Assembly: GCA_050872785.1 (NCBI GenBank)
Contig: JBNMHO010000011.1
Coordinates: 1 to 30,688, forward strand
Direction: 5' to 3'
Source of the DNA: UBA7862 sp050872785
GTDB taxonomy: Bacteria; Bacillota; Clostridia; Christensenellales; UBA1242
DNA: 30,688 bases
The first letter of the stretch is position 1. Every line of letters begins with the position of its first letter. Position numbers and translations under genes: made by a program. The notes beneath the pieces are model-generated. The model searched no databases and was not told the origin of the DNA. It saw nothing but the letters and a program-made list of their open reading frames with translations. This document shows, piece by piece, positions 15,845-23,917 of the stretch.

Positions 15845-16185
15845 TTGTTAAAAGAGGGGAATTATATTATGCTGACTTAAGTCCAGTTGTTGGGAGTGAG
15901 CAAGGTGGAGTACGGCCGGTGCTTGTTGTTCAAAACGACATTGGAAATAAATATAGTCCAACTGTCATTGCCGCTGCAATCACAAGCAGGCTTAACAAAT
16001 CTCGAATCCCAACTCACATTGAATTATCATCAAAAGAGTATGGGCTTGAAAAAGATTCGGTAGTCCTTCTTGAACAAATTAGGACAATAGATAAATCTCG
16101 TTTGCGTGAAAAAATAGGGGAACTTAGCGAATATAAAATGAATGAAATAAATAGGGCAATGATGATAAGTCTTGGTGTTATTTAG
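15841..16185 (+). CDS. mazF: MazF/PemK-type endoribonuclease (NdoA-like)
   Basis: 114 residues, the size of Bacillus NdoA. The family pattern is complete: VKRGELYYADLSPVVGSEQGG, then RPVLVVQND, SPTVIAAAITS, P-T-H-I-E-L, SVVLLEQIRTIDKSRL and a C-terminal helix pair. MazF enzymes cut single-stranded mRNA at short sequences; the conserved R of G-G-V-R-P and the T of AAITS belong to the active site. It overlaps the upstream 58-residue gene by 4 nt. There is no strong SD of its own (a GCGGGG is upstream), which fits translational coupling. Confidence 0.95.
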   Translation: MIVKRGELYYADLSPVVGSEQGGVRPVLVVQNDIGNKYSPTVIAAAITSRLNKSRIPTHIELSSKEYGLEKDSVVLLEQIRTIDKSRLREKIGELSEYKMNEINRAMMISLGVI

Positions 16186-16203
16186 TAAATCTTATTAAGA
16201 TAT

Positions 16204-16232
16204 TTGCAAAAATTATTTTTATATGTTAATAT
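16204..16232 (+). promoter_or_regulatory. Leaderless promoter of the rRNA methyltransferase gene
   Basis: TTGCAA (16204-16209), 17-nt spacer, TAATAT (16227-16232), then 6 nt to the ATG. No SD site upstream of the ATG. Confidence 0.7.
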
Positions 16233-16238
16233 GTCCAC

Positions 16239-17504
16239 ATGAACAATATTAAAATCGAAAGTTTGAATATAAACGGCGAAGGTCAATGTTTTGTTGACGG
16301 CAAAAAGTTGTGTGTCAAAGGTGTTTTGCCAGATGAAGTTGTTGATGTTGAAATTGTATCGCAAAAAAACAACTTTATGCAGGGCGTTCTAGAGAACATC
16401 TGCATACCTTCTCATATACGCATATGTCCAAAATGTCCTTATGTTGGAGAATGTGGCGGATGTGACTTTATGTTTGTTAAACCGCAAGACGCACTTGAAA
16501 TTAAGGAAAATGTTATAAAAAATTATTTCAAAGACCTATTTTCTGGAGAAATTATTTCAAACGAAAGTGCAAAAACTTTTGAATTTAGAAATAAAGTTGC
16601 GTTTGCTGTTTGTGGTGATAAGATTGGACTTAGAAGGCCAAACTCGCATGACATTTGTGAAATATCAAATTGCATTGTTGCAAACAAAAACATAAATATT
16701 GTATTAAAAATTGCGAAAAAATGGATAAAAAACGCAAAAAATTGTCAAATTTGCCACATTGTTGTGCGAAGCATAGGTGAACATGTGTGCATATGTGCTG
16801 TCGCTAGGCGTAAGTTTGATTATAATATCTTAAATGATTTCATTAGAGAGCTTAAAAATGTTTTTGGAGATAAATTTGGGCTGTTTGTTAGCATAAACAC
16901 TTCAAAGAATAAAATTTTTGGTCAAAAGTGTGAACACCTTTATGGCGAGGAGAAAATTCCACTTACTCGCTTTGAAATTGAAACTTACATAAGACCAATG
17001 TCTTTTTTTCAAATAAATGATGACGTTGCTTCAAAAATGTATTCAAAAGTTCTGGAAGAAATTTCAGATGATATTGTGGTTGAAGGTTATAGCGGAGCGG
17101 GACTTTTGAGTTGCATTATGGCAAGCCGGGCAAAAGAAGTTTACTCTGTTGAAATTGAAAGAGATGCAACAAAAGACGCAAATGACGCCAAAAAACTTAA
17201 CAATTTGAACAATCTTCATAATATCAACGGTGATTGCGACAAAGAAATGGAGAAATTGCTTCTACAAGCTGGGAATGCGAGTGTTGTGCTTGACCCACCA
17301 AGAAGCGGAGTGGGAAGACGCACGCTTGATATGATTTTACACACTCTTCCAGAGAAAATTGTTATGATTTCATGCAACCCATACACTTTGAAACAAAATG
17401 TTGTCTATTTAAGCAAAAACTACAAAATTAAGTCATTTGAAATTTTTGATATGTTTCCACAAACTTTCCACATCGAAAGCCTTGTTGTGTTAGAAAGGAA
17501 ATAA
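16239..17504 (+). CDS. rlmD: 23S rRNA (uracil-5)-methyltransferase, RlmD/RumA family
   Basis: 421 residues. An N-terminal TRAM-like domain (1-55) is followed by an iron-sulfur cluster motif, C66-x5-C72-x2-C75 (PYVGECGGC), then a SAM-dependent methyltransferase domain with FFQIND (about 265), VVEGYSGAGLLS, LDPPRSG (around 351-357) and the catalytic Cys C379 in MISCNPYTL. The C-terminal FPQTFHIES matches the family's general-base motif. It forms 5-methyluridine in 23S rRNA; which site (U747, U1939 or both, as in RlmCD) cannot be told from sequence. Predicted leaderless mRNA. Confidence 0.93.
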   Translation: MNNIKIESLNINGEGQCFVDGKKLCVKGVLPDEVVDVEIVSQKNNFMQGVLENICIPSHIRICPKCPYVGECGGCDFMFVKPQDALEIKENVIKNYFKDLFSGEIISNESAKTFEFRNKVAFAVCGDKIGLRRPNSHDICEISNCIVANKNINIVLKIAKKWIKNAKNCQICHIVVRSIGEHVCICAVARRKFDYNILNDFIRELKNVFGDKFGLFVSINTSKNKIFGQKCEHLYGEEKIPLTRFEIETYIRPMSFFQINDDVASKMYSKVLEEISDDIVVEGYSGAGLLSCIMASRAKEVYSVEIERDATKDANDAKKLNNLNNLHNINGDCDKEMEKLLLQAGNASVVLDPPRSGVGRRTLDMILHTLPEKIVMISCNPYTLKQNVVYLSKNYKIKSFEIFDMFPQTFHIESLVVLERK

Positions 17505-17552
17505 AATTTGATTTTTGGACAAAAAATGATTTTCTTTTGTGAAAATTTAAGT

Positions 17553-17558
17553 TATAAT
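17553..17558 (+). promoter_or_regulatory. -10 box of lgt, predicted leaderless
   Basis: A perfect TATAAT ending 7 nt before the lgt ATG. The -35 region (TTTTCT at about 17530) is poor. No SD site lies in front of the ATG. Confidence 0.6.
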
Positions 17559-17565
17559 AAGTATT

Positions 17566-18345
17566 ATGAGAGAGATGTTGCTTAGTGGTCAAACTTTTAA
17601 TATATTTGGGCTTGAGGTTCCTTGGTATGGCACAATGATTGCCATTGGAATGTTGGCGGGAATATTGTGTGCCTATTACATATGTAGAAAAAAATCAATC
17701 GATACGAACATGCCAATTAACCTCGCTCTTTATGCTTTGCCTTGTGCTATTGTCGGGGCAAGAATTTATTATTGTGCATTAAATGGCGTTTCTTCATTCT
17801 GGCAAATATTTGAAGTTTGGAATGGAGGACTTGCAATTTATGGCGGCGTAATTGGTGGGTTCCTTGGTGTTTTGCTTTGCTGTAAAATTCACAAATATAG
17901 TTTGCTTGAAGCGTGTGACCTATGCGCACCTTGTCTTTTCTTGGGGCAGGCAATAGGCAGAATTGGTTGTTATTTTGCGGGCTGCTGTTATGGAATTGAA
18001 CCTAGTGTCGATTATTTAAAAGTTTTCCCAGTAAGCGTTCAAATTGGCGGAGTGTGGCACTTGGCAACATTCTTTTATGAAAGCATTTTGGACTTGCTTG
18101 GCGTTTTGACGCTTCTTCTTTTGACGGGGAAAGTGAAAGAACATGGCGTTGTTACAAGCGGATATTTCATTTTCTACGGCACAATAAGAGCAATTTTGGA
18201 ACAATATAGAGATCCAAAAGAGTGCCTTATGCTAGGAAATTTTAGGGCATCACAACTTTTAAGCGTCTTGCTTGTCATAACGGGTTGTGTTTTGCTCGTT
18301 ACAATTTTGATAAAATCGCACAAAAAGGAGGCTGTAAATGGCTAA
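17566..18345 (+). CDS. lgt: Prolipoprotein diacylglyceryl transferase Lgt
   Basis: 259 residues with about seven membrane helices. Lgt moves diacylglycerol from phosphatidylglycerol to the lipobox Cys of prolipoproteins. The signature is clear: WNGGLAIYGGVIGG, then GQAIGRIGCYFAGCCYG (the CCYG form seen in Clostridia) with the conserved Arg of GRIG, and YGTIRAILEQYRDP near the C terminus. The gene starts a two-gene operon and overlaps the DivIVA-like gene by 8 nt. The lipoprotein at 28701 is a likely substrate. Confidence 0.95.
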   Translation: MREMLLSGQTFNIFGLEVPWYGTMIAIGMLAGILCAYYICRKKSIDTNMPINLALYALPCAIVGARIYYCALNGVSSFWQIFEVWNGGLAIYGGVIGGFLGVLLCCKIHKYSLLEACDLCAPCLFLGQAIGRIGCYFAGCCYGIEPSVDYLKVFPVSVQIGGVWHLATFFYESILDLLGVLTLLLLTGKVKEHGVVTSGYFIFYGTIRAILEQYRDPKECLMLGNFRASQLLSVLLVITGCVLLVTILIKSHKKEAVNG

Positions 18346-19081
18346 TTTTAAGATAATTAAAAAAGGTTATAGCCAACTTGAAGTGGATAGTTACATCGAG
18401 CGGCTTGTTTATGACTACGAGTCTAGGCTTGCGGAACAAAAAGATAGAATTTTTTATCTTAAAGACCAACTTGAAAAAATAACCTCAAACAGTGACAACG
18501 AACTTATGACCTCGCTTGTGTCGGCGGTGGAGCGGGCAAGACTTATTGAAAACAGTTCAAAAAACATCTACGAACTCGAAACAAAGAAGCTTAACTTACT
18601 TTACACAAAAATGGAAAATCTTTTGAAAGATGAGAATATTTATAATGAAAGAAGTGTAAAAAAGGAGTTGCTTGCATTGATTCAAGATTGCAGAAGTTCG
18701 CTGGAAAATAATGTTCAAAAACAAAAAGAAAATCTCTTGGAAAGCACTACGGGTGACCCTGTGAAAAGGCTTCTTACAAAAATGATTGGGCTTAACAAAA
18801 TTCCAAACGAGCAGCATGATGACTCCGCTAAGCCAAAAGAACAAAAAGAAAATGCAAGACGGCTTGAACCAAGAAGGGCTGAGAAACTTGACAGCCTTTT
18901 TGAACTTAACAAACTTGTTGAAGAACAACCAAAAAAGCCACAAGTCAAAGTCCAGGAAGAAGAGGAAGAAGAAAGTGGCTTTGACCTAAAGGAAGCGTTG
19001 AACCCAAAAGAAGATTTGGAAGAAATTATGAAGGCGTTTGACTTTTATAATGACGCAAGAAAGGAAAGCAAAAGTAGTTAA
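18338..19081 (+). CDS. DivIVA-like coiled-coil protein
   Basis: 247 residues. The first 50 match the DivIVA/GpsB N-terminal domain (GYSQLEVDSYIERL followed by a heptad coiled coil starting YDYESRLAEQKDRI). A helical middle with many charged residues follows, then a Lys/Glu-rich linker (about 150-215) and a short C-terminal helix. DivIVA proteins bind curved membrane and place division or wall-growth proteins. A strong AAGGAGG (18325-18331) sits inside the end of lgt, so the two genes are cotranscribed and overlap. The exact paralog (DivIVA, GpsB or a sporulation variant) is uncertain. Confidence 0.8.
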   Translation: MANFKIIKKGYSQLEVDSYIERLVYDYESRLAEQKDRIFYLKDQLEKITSNSDNELMTSLVSAVERARLIENSSKNIYELETKKLNLLYTKMENLLKDENIYNERSVKKELLALIQDCRSSLENNVQKQKENLLESTTGDPVKRLLTKMIGLNKIPNEQHDDSAKPKEQKENARRLEPRRAEKLDSLFELNKLVEEQPKKPQVKVQEEEEEESGFDLKEALNPKEDLEEIMKAFDFYNDARKESKSS

Positions 19082-19115
19082 GATATGAACAACTTTATCT
19101 TTGCAATAATATAAT

Positions 19116-19158
19116 AAAAAAGGCAAACGGTGGTTTTAGTACTAAATTTGCCTTTTTT
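19116..19158. terminator. Bidirectional terminator between convergent genes
   Basis: AAAAAAGGCAAA (19116-19127) pairs with TTTGCCTTTTTT (19147-19158). The A and T runs on both sides let it act on both strands, serving the DivIVA-like gene and the minus-strand gene ending at 19224. Confidence 0.85.
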
Positions 19159-19223
19159 TATGCCAATTATCACAAATAATGGGATAAATGGACAACTTAT
19201 TTATTTTTTGTTGTGCTTTTTGA

Positions 19224-20210
19224 CTATTGCAAGAAAACGTTTTTATATCCCACAAAAATTGCACTTGTAGATTTTTCTTTTTCGCAATCTTTTAATATGC
19301 TTTGCATAATTTTTTCAAGATTTTTTCTTGTTTTTTCGTCTTTAACGAGTTTAATCTCATCATTAAAAATCATTTTCGAGTCATTTATTTCGTCAATATA
19401 ATTTTGCGAGAGTTCACCTTTTTCTCGAATTAAAAGTGCGTTTAGGCAAATTAAAATAAGTCGGCACAAAAAGTCTGTTTCGGCGTCAACGCTTGAAAGT
19501 TCATTCATCGCTTTTGCATAGCATTTCGTGGTTTCAAACTTAAGCTTTCCCGCTGATAATTGATCTTCTGAAAAGTTCTTGAGTAACATTTCGCCAAAAT
19601 TTTGATAAAAACATATTCTAACATAAGCACTTTTGCCAAAGAATTCTGGCACAATCTCTTTCTTTACAAAGTTGGATAGTTGTAACTTTAGGTCGTTTTC
19701 AATCGGCTTTGTTTGCACGTCTATTTTTGTTTCTTCGGAAAATGTCTTTGGAATATCTGTGCGTCTTATTTCATTTGACATAAGTTCCTGATAAAACTTG
19801 AAAAAATCTTCACCAACAAGCGTTTTTAAAACGGGGAGATATTTTGCTTTGTAATTTTTGTTTTCAAAGAGTGCGAGTTTTGGCTGCGACACAAAAAGTT
19901 TGTCAAGTGAAGTTTTTAAAAATTCAATATCCTTTTTGTAGCAATAATTTTTTCCAAAATCACGATTTTGAGAGAAGTCTTGGTTATCAAGTTTTATAAG
20001 TTTTGTAAAGCTAAAATTATCAATTCTTATAATGCCAACGGGACGAGAAAAGTTGCTGTCCATTTTTTTACAAATAGGGAACATCAAGTGAAAAAACAAT
20101 GGATAACGTTTGAAAACTGGTGGTAAAACTGCAATTTCAAACGAAAATTCATGCGAAAACGTGTTTTTTAATTGCTCTAACATAGCTTTTTTAAAATATT
20201 TCTGTTTCAT
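19224..20210 (-). CDS. Protein of unknown function, 328 residues
   Basis: Not recognised. 328 residues with no signal peptide or long membrane helix; mixed, with a Phe- and Lys-rich N-terminal third (VLPPVFKRYPLFFHLMFPICKK) and a helical C-terminal half. It is likely cytoplasmic. It ends against a shared terminator and stands divergent from the ArsP_2-like permease gene. The ATG is preceded by a near-consensus promoter with the -10 box 6 nt away and no SD, so a leaderless mRNA is predicted. Confidence 0.8.
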   Translation of the reverse strand: MKQKYFKKAMLEQLKNTFSHEFSFEIAVLPPVFKRYPLFFHLMFPICKKMDSNFSRPVGIIRIDNFSFTKLIKLDNQDFSQNRDFGKNYCYKKDIEFLKTSLDKLFVSQPKLALFENKNYKAKYLPVLKTLVGEDFFKFYQELMSNEIRRTDIPKTFSEETKIDVQTKPIENDLKLQLSNFVKKEIVPEFFGKSAYVRICFYQNFGEMLLKNFSEDQLSAGKLKFETTKCYAKAMNELSSVDAETDFLCRLILICLNALLIREKGELSQNYIDEINDSKMIFNDEIKLVKDEKTRKNLEKIMQSILKDCEKEKSTSAIFVGYKNVFLQ

Positions 20211-20216
20211 GCTTCA

Positions 20217-20245
20217 ATTATACATTTTTTGTCGCAACTTGTCTA
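20217..20245 (-). promoter_or_regulatory. Leaderless promoter of the 328-residue gene
   Basis: On the minus strand: TAGACA (20240-20245), 17-nt spacer, TATAAT (20217-20222), then 6 nt to the ATG. Five of six and six of six consensus matches. Confidence 0.8.
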
Positions 20246-20260
20246 GACCCAATTTTTCAC

Positions 20261-20289
20261 TTTACTATTTTATAGGAATGTAGTAAAAT
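20261..20289 (+). promoter_or_regulatory. Leaderless promoter of the ArsP_2-type permease gene
   Basis: TTTACT (20261-20266), 17-nt spacer, TAAAAT (20284-20289), then 6 nt to the ATG. The -35 faces the -35 of the divergent gene with 15 bp between them. Confidence 0.65.
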
Positions 20290-20295
20290 TTAAGT

Positions 20296-21267
20296 ATGTT
20301 TAATGAAATTTTAGATGTTGTATTAGATGCACTTATTGATTCGGCACGTTTGTTGCCGGTGATTTTTGTTTGCTATATGCTTATTGAACTTTTGGAAGAA
20401 AAAATTTTGGTGAAATATCAATCGTCAAATCTTCTAAAAAGCAAATTCGCCCCAGTTGCAGGTGCGGGTTTTGGGCTTATTCCTCAGTGTGGGTTTTCAG
20501 TTGTGGCAACGGACTTGTTCAGCAAAAAAATAATAACAATGGGTTCGCTTATGGCGATATTTATTGCAACTTCAGACGAGGCAGTGCCGCTGCTTCTCGC
20601 TCGTCCCGACCAATATCCAAGCATGTTTTTAATTTTGGGGATAAAGTTTGTGTATGCTGTTGCAGTTGGGCTTGTTGTTGATGTGATTGTCAGAAGTCTA
20701 AACAAAAATAAAACCCAAGTATTGGTGGAAGAAAGTTTAGCCGCAGAAAAAAATGAGCCAGAACATGACAAAAATGACGAAAATTTGTGTGAAAATGGGC
20801 ATAATCATGACGAAAAAGAACTTTCTGTGCATGAAATACATGGGTGCTGCCACCATGAACTTGAAAAAGACCACAGCAAGTGGAAAGAAATTCTTGTGCA
20901 TCCACTTTTGCACTCGCTTAAGATTTTCGCCTTTGTGCTTGTTATGAATATAATAATTGGTCTTATCATTATGTTCGTTGGAGACGGAGCAATTCAAAAT
21001 TTCATGACGGCAACGGGCATTTTTCAACCAATTCTTGTGGCTCTTGTGGGCATGATTCCAAACTGTGCAGCGTCAATAGCAATCACAGATTTGTTTATGA
21101 ATGGCATTATTTCGCTTGGCTCGTGTGTGGCTGGGCTTTGCGTAAACTGCGGCATTGCAACCGTTGTGCTTTTCAAACTTAACAAAAATGTAAAGCAAAA
21201 TCTGCTAATTGTGGGGCTTTTGTTCGCTCTTGGAAGTTTGCTTGGCTTTGTAATCAATTTGTTTTAA
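20296..21267 (+). CDS. Putative heavy-metal exporter, ArsP_2-type permease
   Basis: 323 residues with two homologous halves, each with a P-x-C signature in a helix: GLIPQCGFSVVATDLF (about 55-72) and GMIPNCAASIAITDLF (about 252-267), the second followed by a Cys-containing helix (AGLCVNCGIATV). The loop between (about 150-195) is rich in His, Cys and acidic residues (HNHDEKELSVHEIHGCCHHE), a likely metal-binding segment. This fits the putative 10-TM heavy-metal exporter family (PF11449, ArsP_2); substrate unknown. It lies 9 nt before pepF, in one operon. Confidence 0.8.
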   Translation: MFNEILDVVLDALIDSARLLPVIFVCYMLIELLEEKILVKYQSSNLLKSKFAPVAGAGFGLIPQCGFSVVATDLFSKKIITMGSLMAIFIATSDEAVPLLLARPDQYPSMFLILGIKFVYAVAVGLVVDVIVRSLNKNKTQVLVEESLAAEKNEPEHDKNDENLCENGHNHDEKELSVHEIHGCCHHELEKDHSKWKEILVHPLLHSLKIFAFVLVMNIIIGLIIMFVGDGAIQNFMTATGIFQPILVALVGMIPNCAASIAITDLFMNGIISLGSCVAGLCVNCGIATVVLFKLNKNVKQNLLIVGLLFALGSLLGFVINLF

Positions 21268-21276
21268 GGGGGAAAT

Positions 21277-23052
21277 ATGAAGAAACGACAAGAAATAGAT
21301 GAAAAATATAAATGGGACTTTAGGGATTATTTTGAAAATGACGAGAAGTGGAATGAAGCGTTTTCGGACATGCAAAAACAAATAGTCAAGTTGAAAGCGT
21401 TTAACAATAAACTGACTGATGAGGAAAGTATTTTAAAATACTTCAAACTTTCAGAAAAATGCAGTGTCCAACTTCAAGCAATGTATATCTATTCTCATTG
21501 CAAAAGAGATGTTGATGTGTCAAATAATATTTCTCAAGCAAGGCAAAACAAAATGGAAAACTTGCTCACGGAATATGGAGTCGCCACGTCCTTTGCTACG
21601 CCACAATTCACAAAACTTGACGACACGTTCTTAAACTCTCTTTTAAACAACAAAAAGTTTGCCGATTATTCAAAAATTTTGCGAGATATAATAAGAGAAA
21701 AACCTCATACGCTTACAGAGCCTTGTGAAAAACTAATGTCGCTCGCCTCAAGTTTTACTGGCGATTTTTCGCAAAACCATTCCAACTTTGATGACGGCGA
21801 TTTGAAATTTAAAGACATAAAAGACGGGAAGGGGAAAACTCACCCAATGGGGCAAAGTTTGGCAAGCGGATATTTAAGAAATAGCGACCCTGTTTTAAGA
21901 GAAAATGCCTATAAAGAACTGCAAGGTGCTTATGGCAGATACAACAATTTTTTAACATCAAACTACCTAGGAAGTGTCAAAAAGGACATTTTTTGTGCCA
22001 AAGCGAGAAATTTTGCCACAGCGCTTGACTGTGCGTTGTTCTATGAGGATGTGTCAAGTAATGTGTATAAAAACCTACTAGAGAATGTTGAAAAATATCT
22101 CCCTTTAGAGCATAAATATTTTGCAATAAAGAAAAAACTTTTGGGGCTTAAGACAATTAGCCTTGCAGATGTGTATTACAACCCTTCAAAACTCAAAGCA
22201 AAATGGACTTATGAACAAGCCCTCGACCTTGTGTGCAGGGGATTGGGGCTTCTTGGCGAAGATTATGTTGGACACATAAGATATATGACACAAAATCATA
22301 TGATTGATGTTTATCCAAGCGAAAACAAAGTGGGTGGGGCATATCAAACAATGGCAAGTCGCAAAACGCCTAGAGTGCTTACAAATTTTGTGGGGAGTTT
22401 CAATGACGTATCGACCTTGGCACATGAACTGGGGCATGCAATGCACAGTGTTTATTCAGACGCCGCTCAAAGTGTCGCCAACGCAGATTACACGATTTTC
22501 CTTGCTGAAATTGCAAGCACAGTCAACGAAACCTTGCTCAACGAATTTATGAGCGAAACGGCAGAGTCGGACAAAGAAAAACTATTCTATCTAAATGAGT
22601 TTTTATCCAACTTCCATGCAACGGTTTTCAGACAAACAATGTTCGCAGATTTTGAAAGCCAAGTTCATTCAAAAGTAGAAAATAACGAAGAAATCTCATC
22701 AAGCGTTTTGAATGAAACATATCTAAACCTTGTTAAAAAGTTCTTCGGCAAAGGGGTTAAAATCTTGCCAGAAGTTCAATATGAATGGAGCAGAATTCCA
22801 CACTTTTTTAACGCATTTTATGTGTATAAATACGCAACGGGCGAAATTGCAGCAATAAATATTGTCGAGAACTTAAAGTCGGGCAAAATAACTGTTGACG
22901 ACTACAAAAAGTTCCTAAGTTCCGGTTGCACAAATAGCCCAACAGAACTCCTAAAAATTGTTAAAGTGGATTTCGACACATCGGAACCATTTGATGTTGC
23001 CTTTGCCTATGTAGCGGAGAAATTAAAACAATATGGCAAACTTGCAAAATAG
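21277..23052 (+). CDS. pepF: Oligoendopeptidase F (M3 metallopeptidase)
   Basis: 591 residues, the usual length. It cuts short peptides in the cytoplasm. The zinc site is H383-E-L-G-H387 (HELGHAMHS) with E411 (FLAEIAST) as the third ligand. The N-terminal helical domain (KYKWDFRDYF; SLASSFTGDF), the YFVNDE-equivalent region and the C-terminal FNAFYVYKYATGEIAA are typical of PepF. The ATG has AAGGGGGAA just upstream and follows the permease by 9 nt. No secretion signal. Confidence 0.96.
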   Translation: MKKRQEIDEKYKWDFRDYFENDEKWNEAFSDMQKQIVKLKAFNNKLTDEESILKYFKLSEKCSVQLQAMYIYSHCKRDVDVSNNISQARQNKMENLLTEYGVATSFATPQFTKLDDTFLNSLLNNKKFADYSKILRDIIREKPHTLTEPCEKLMSLASSFTGDFSQNHSNFDDGDLKFKDIKDGKGKTHPMGQSLASGYLRNSDPVLRENAYKELQGAYGRYNNFLTSNYLGSVKKDIFCAKARNFATALDCALFYEDVSSNVYKNLLENVEKYLPLEHKYFAIKKKLLGLKTISLADVYYNPSKLKAKWTYEQALDLVCRGLGLLGEDYVGHIRYMTQNHMIDVYPSENKVGGAYQTMASRKTPRVLTNFVGSFNDVSTLAHELGHAMHSVYSDAAQSVANADYTIFLAEIASTVNETLLNEFMSETAESDKEKLFYLNEFLSNFHATVFRQTMFADFESQVHSKVENNEEISSSVLNETYLNLVKKFFGKGVKILPEVQYEWSRIPHFFNAFYVYKYATGEIAAINIVENLKSGKITVDDYKKFLSSGCTNSPTELLKIVKVDFDTSEPFDVAFAYVAEKLKQYGKLAK

Positions 23053-23246
23053 TTTTAAGAGAATTTACACAGGCGAATTATGCAAAGTCACACAAAAATG
23101 AAGTTGTAAGGTGTGTTTTAGACAAAAATATCCCAAATTTTGCCATAAAACCACAAAAATGAGAGTCGATTTGCTAAATAAAACCTCAAACGAGGAATAG
23201 AAAAATAAAAAATGACAAATTTTTTGGAAAAAGTTTGAAATATCTG

Positions 23247-23275
23247 TTGACAATTTAGAGGACATTTGTTATCAT
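23247..23275 (+). promoter_or_regulatory. Strong promoter of tRNA-Asn
   Basis: TTGACA (23247-23252), 17-nt spacer, TATCAT (23270-23275) with an extended -10 (TGT before it). The -10 ends 40 nt before the tRNA. The preceding region (23053-23246) holds no credible gene. Confidence 0.9.
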
Positions 23276-23315
23276 ATATGAGCATTGAGAAAGTAATTTC
23301 ACCTTGCAACAATAT

Positions 23316-23390
<75 letters not shown>

Positions 23391-23418
23391 AAAAGGTCAG
23401 CGTATGCTGCCCTTTTTT
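23391..23418. terminator. Bidirectional terminator between tRNA-Asn and the GNAT gene
   Basis: AAAAGG (23391-23396) pairs with CCTTTT (23411-23416) around an inner CAGC/GCTG stem (23398-23401/23406-23409, loop GTAT). The A and T runs suit both directions; the GNAT gene converges here. Confidence 0.8.
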
Positions 23419-23424
23419 GATTTT

Positions 23425-23883
23425 TTATCTTTCGGGGCTTTCTTCGGGAGTATTTCCTTCTGGAGCAGCGACTTCGGTGACGGTGAAGGGAATGATGTTT
23501 TCTCGAGTTAGATATTTGCCAACGAATTGTTCATAGCCGTCTTGCTCTACAAGATAGCCCATTTTTTTATAAAATGGTTTTGCAAATTCGTTGGTTGGGT
23601 AGTATTTGCCTTCAATTTTATAATATCTTTTAGAATGGACTTCATGTTCAAAAAATGAAATCAGTGCGGTTGCAACACCTTGGTGCTGAAAGTTTTCATA
23701 TGTTTCTATCTTGCATAGCCATGCAAGTCTTTCTTTTGGAATATATTTATAGGTAATGTATCCCATTTCTTCATTTTGCATAGACATTGCTGTTGTTGTA
23801 TAAAAATTATCTTCTTCGTCATAATTTGTTTTCAAATACATATTTGGGAATTGTTCGCTTTTTGCAATAAAATATTTTTCCAT
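23425..23883 (-). CDS. GNAT-family N-acetyltransferase
   Basis: 152 residues. The acetyl-CoA-binding motif A is visible as KIETYENFQHQGVATALISFFE (Q-x-x-G-V/A-x-A-L), and motif B as NEFAKPFYKKMGY. Substrate unknown. The last 20 residues (about 132-152) are a Glu/Pro-rich tail. It has a consensus promoter whose -35 overlaps the stop codon of the plsC-like gene, and an ATG 6 nt from the -10 box, so it is a separate leaderless unit rather than part of that operon. Confidence 0.9.
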   Translation of the reverse strand: MEKYFIAKSEQFPNMYLKTNYDEEDNFYTTTAMSMQNEEMGYITYKYIPKERLAWLCKIETYENFQHQGVATALISFFEHEVHSKRYYKIEGKYYPTNEFAKPFYKKMGYLVEQDGYEQFVGKYLTRENIIPFTVTEVAAPEGNTPEESPER

Positions 23884-23889
23884 AATTCT

Positions 23890-23917
23890 ATTATATTGAA
23901 AAAAGAAGATTTGTCAA
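23890..23917 (-). promoter_or_regulatory. Perfect-box leaderless promoter of the GNAT gene
   Basis: On the minus strand: TTGACA (23912-23917), 16-nt spacer, TATAAT (23890-23895), then 6 nt to the ATG. Both boxes are perfect. The -35 overlaps the TGA stop (23914-23916) of the upstream gene. Confidence 0.88.
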
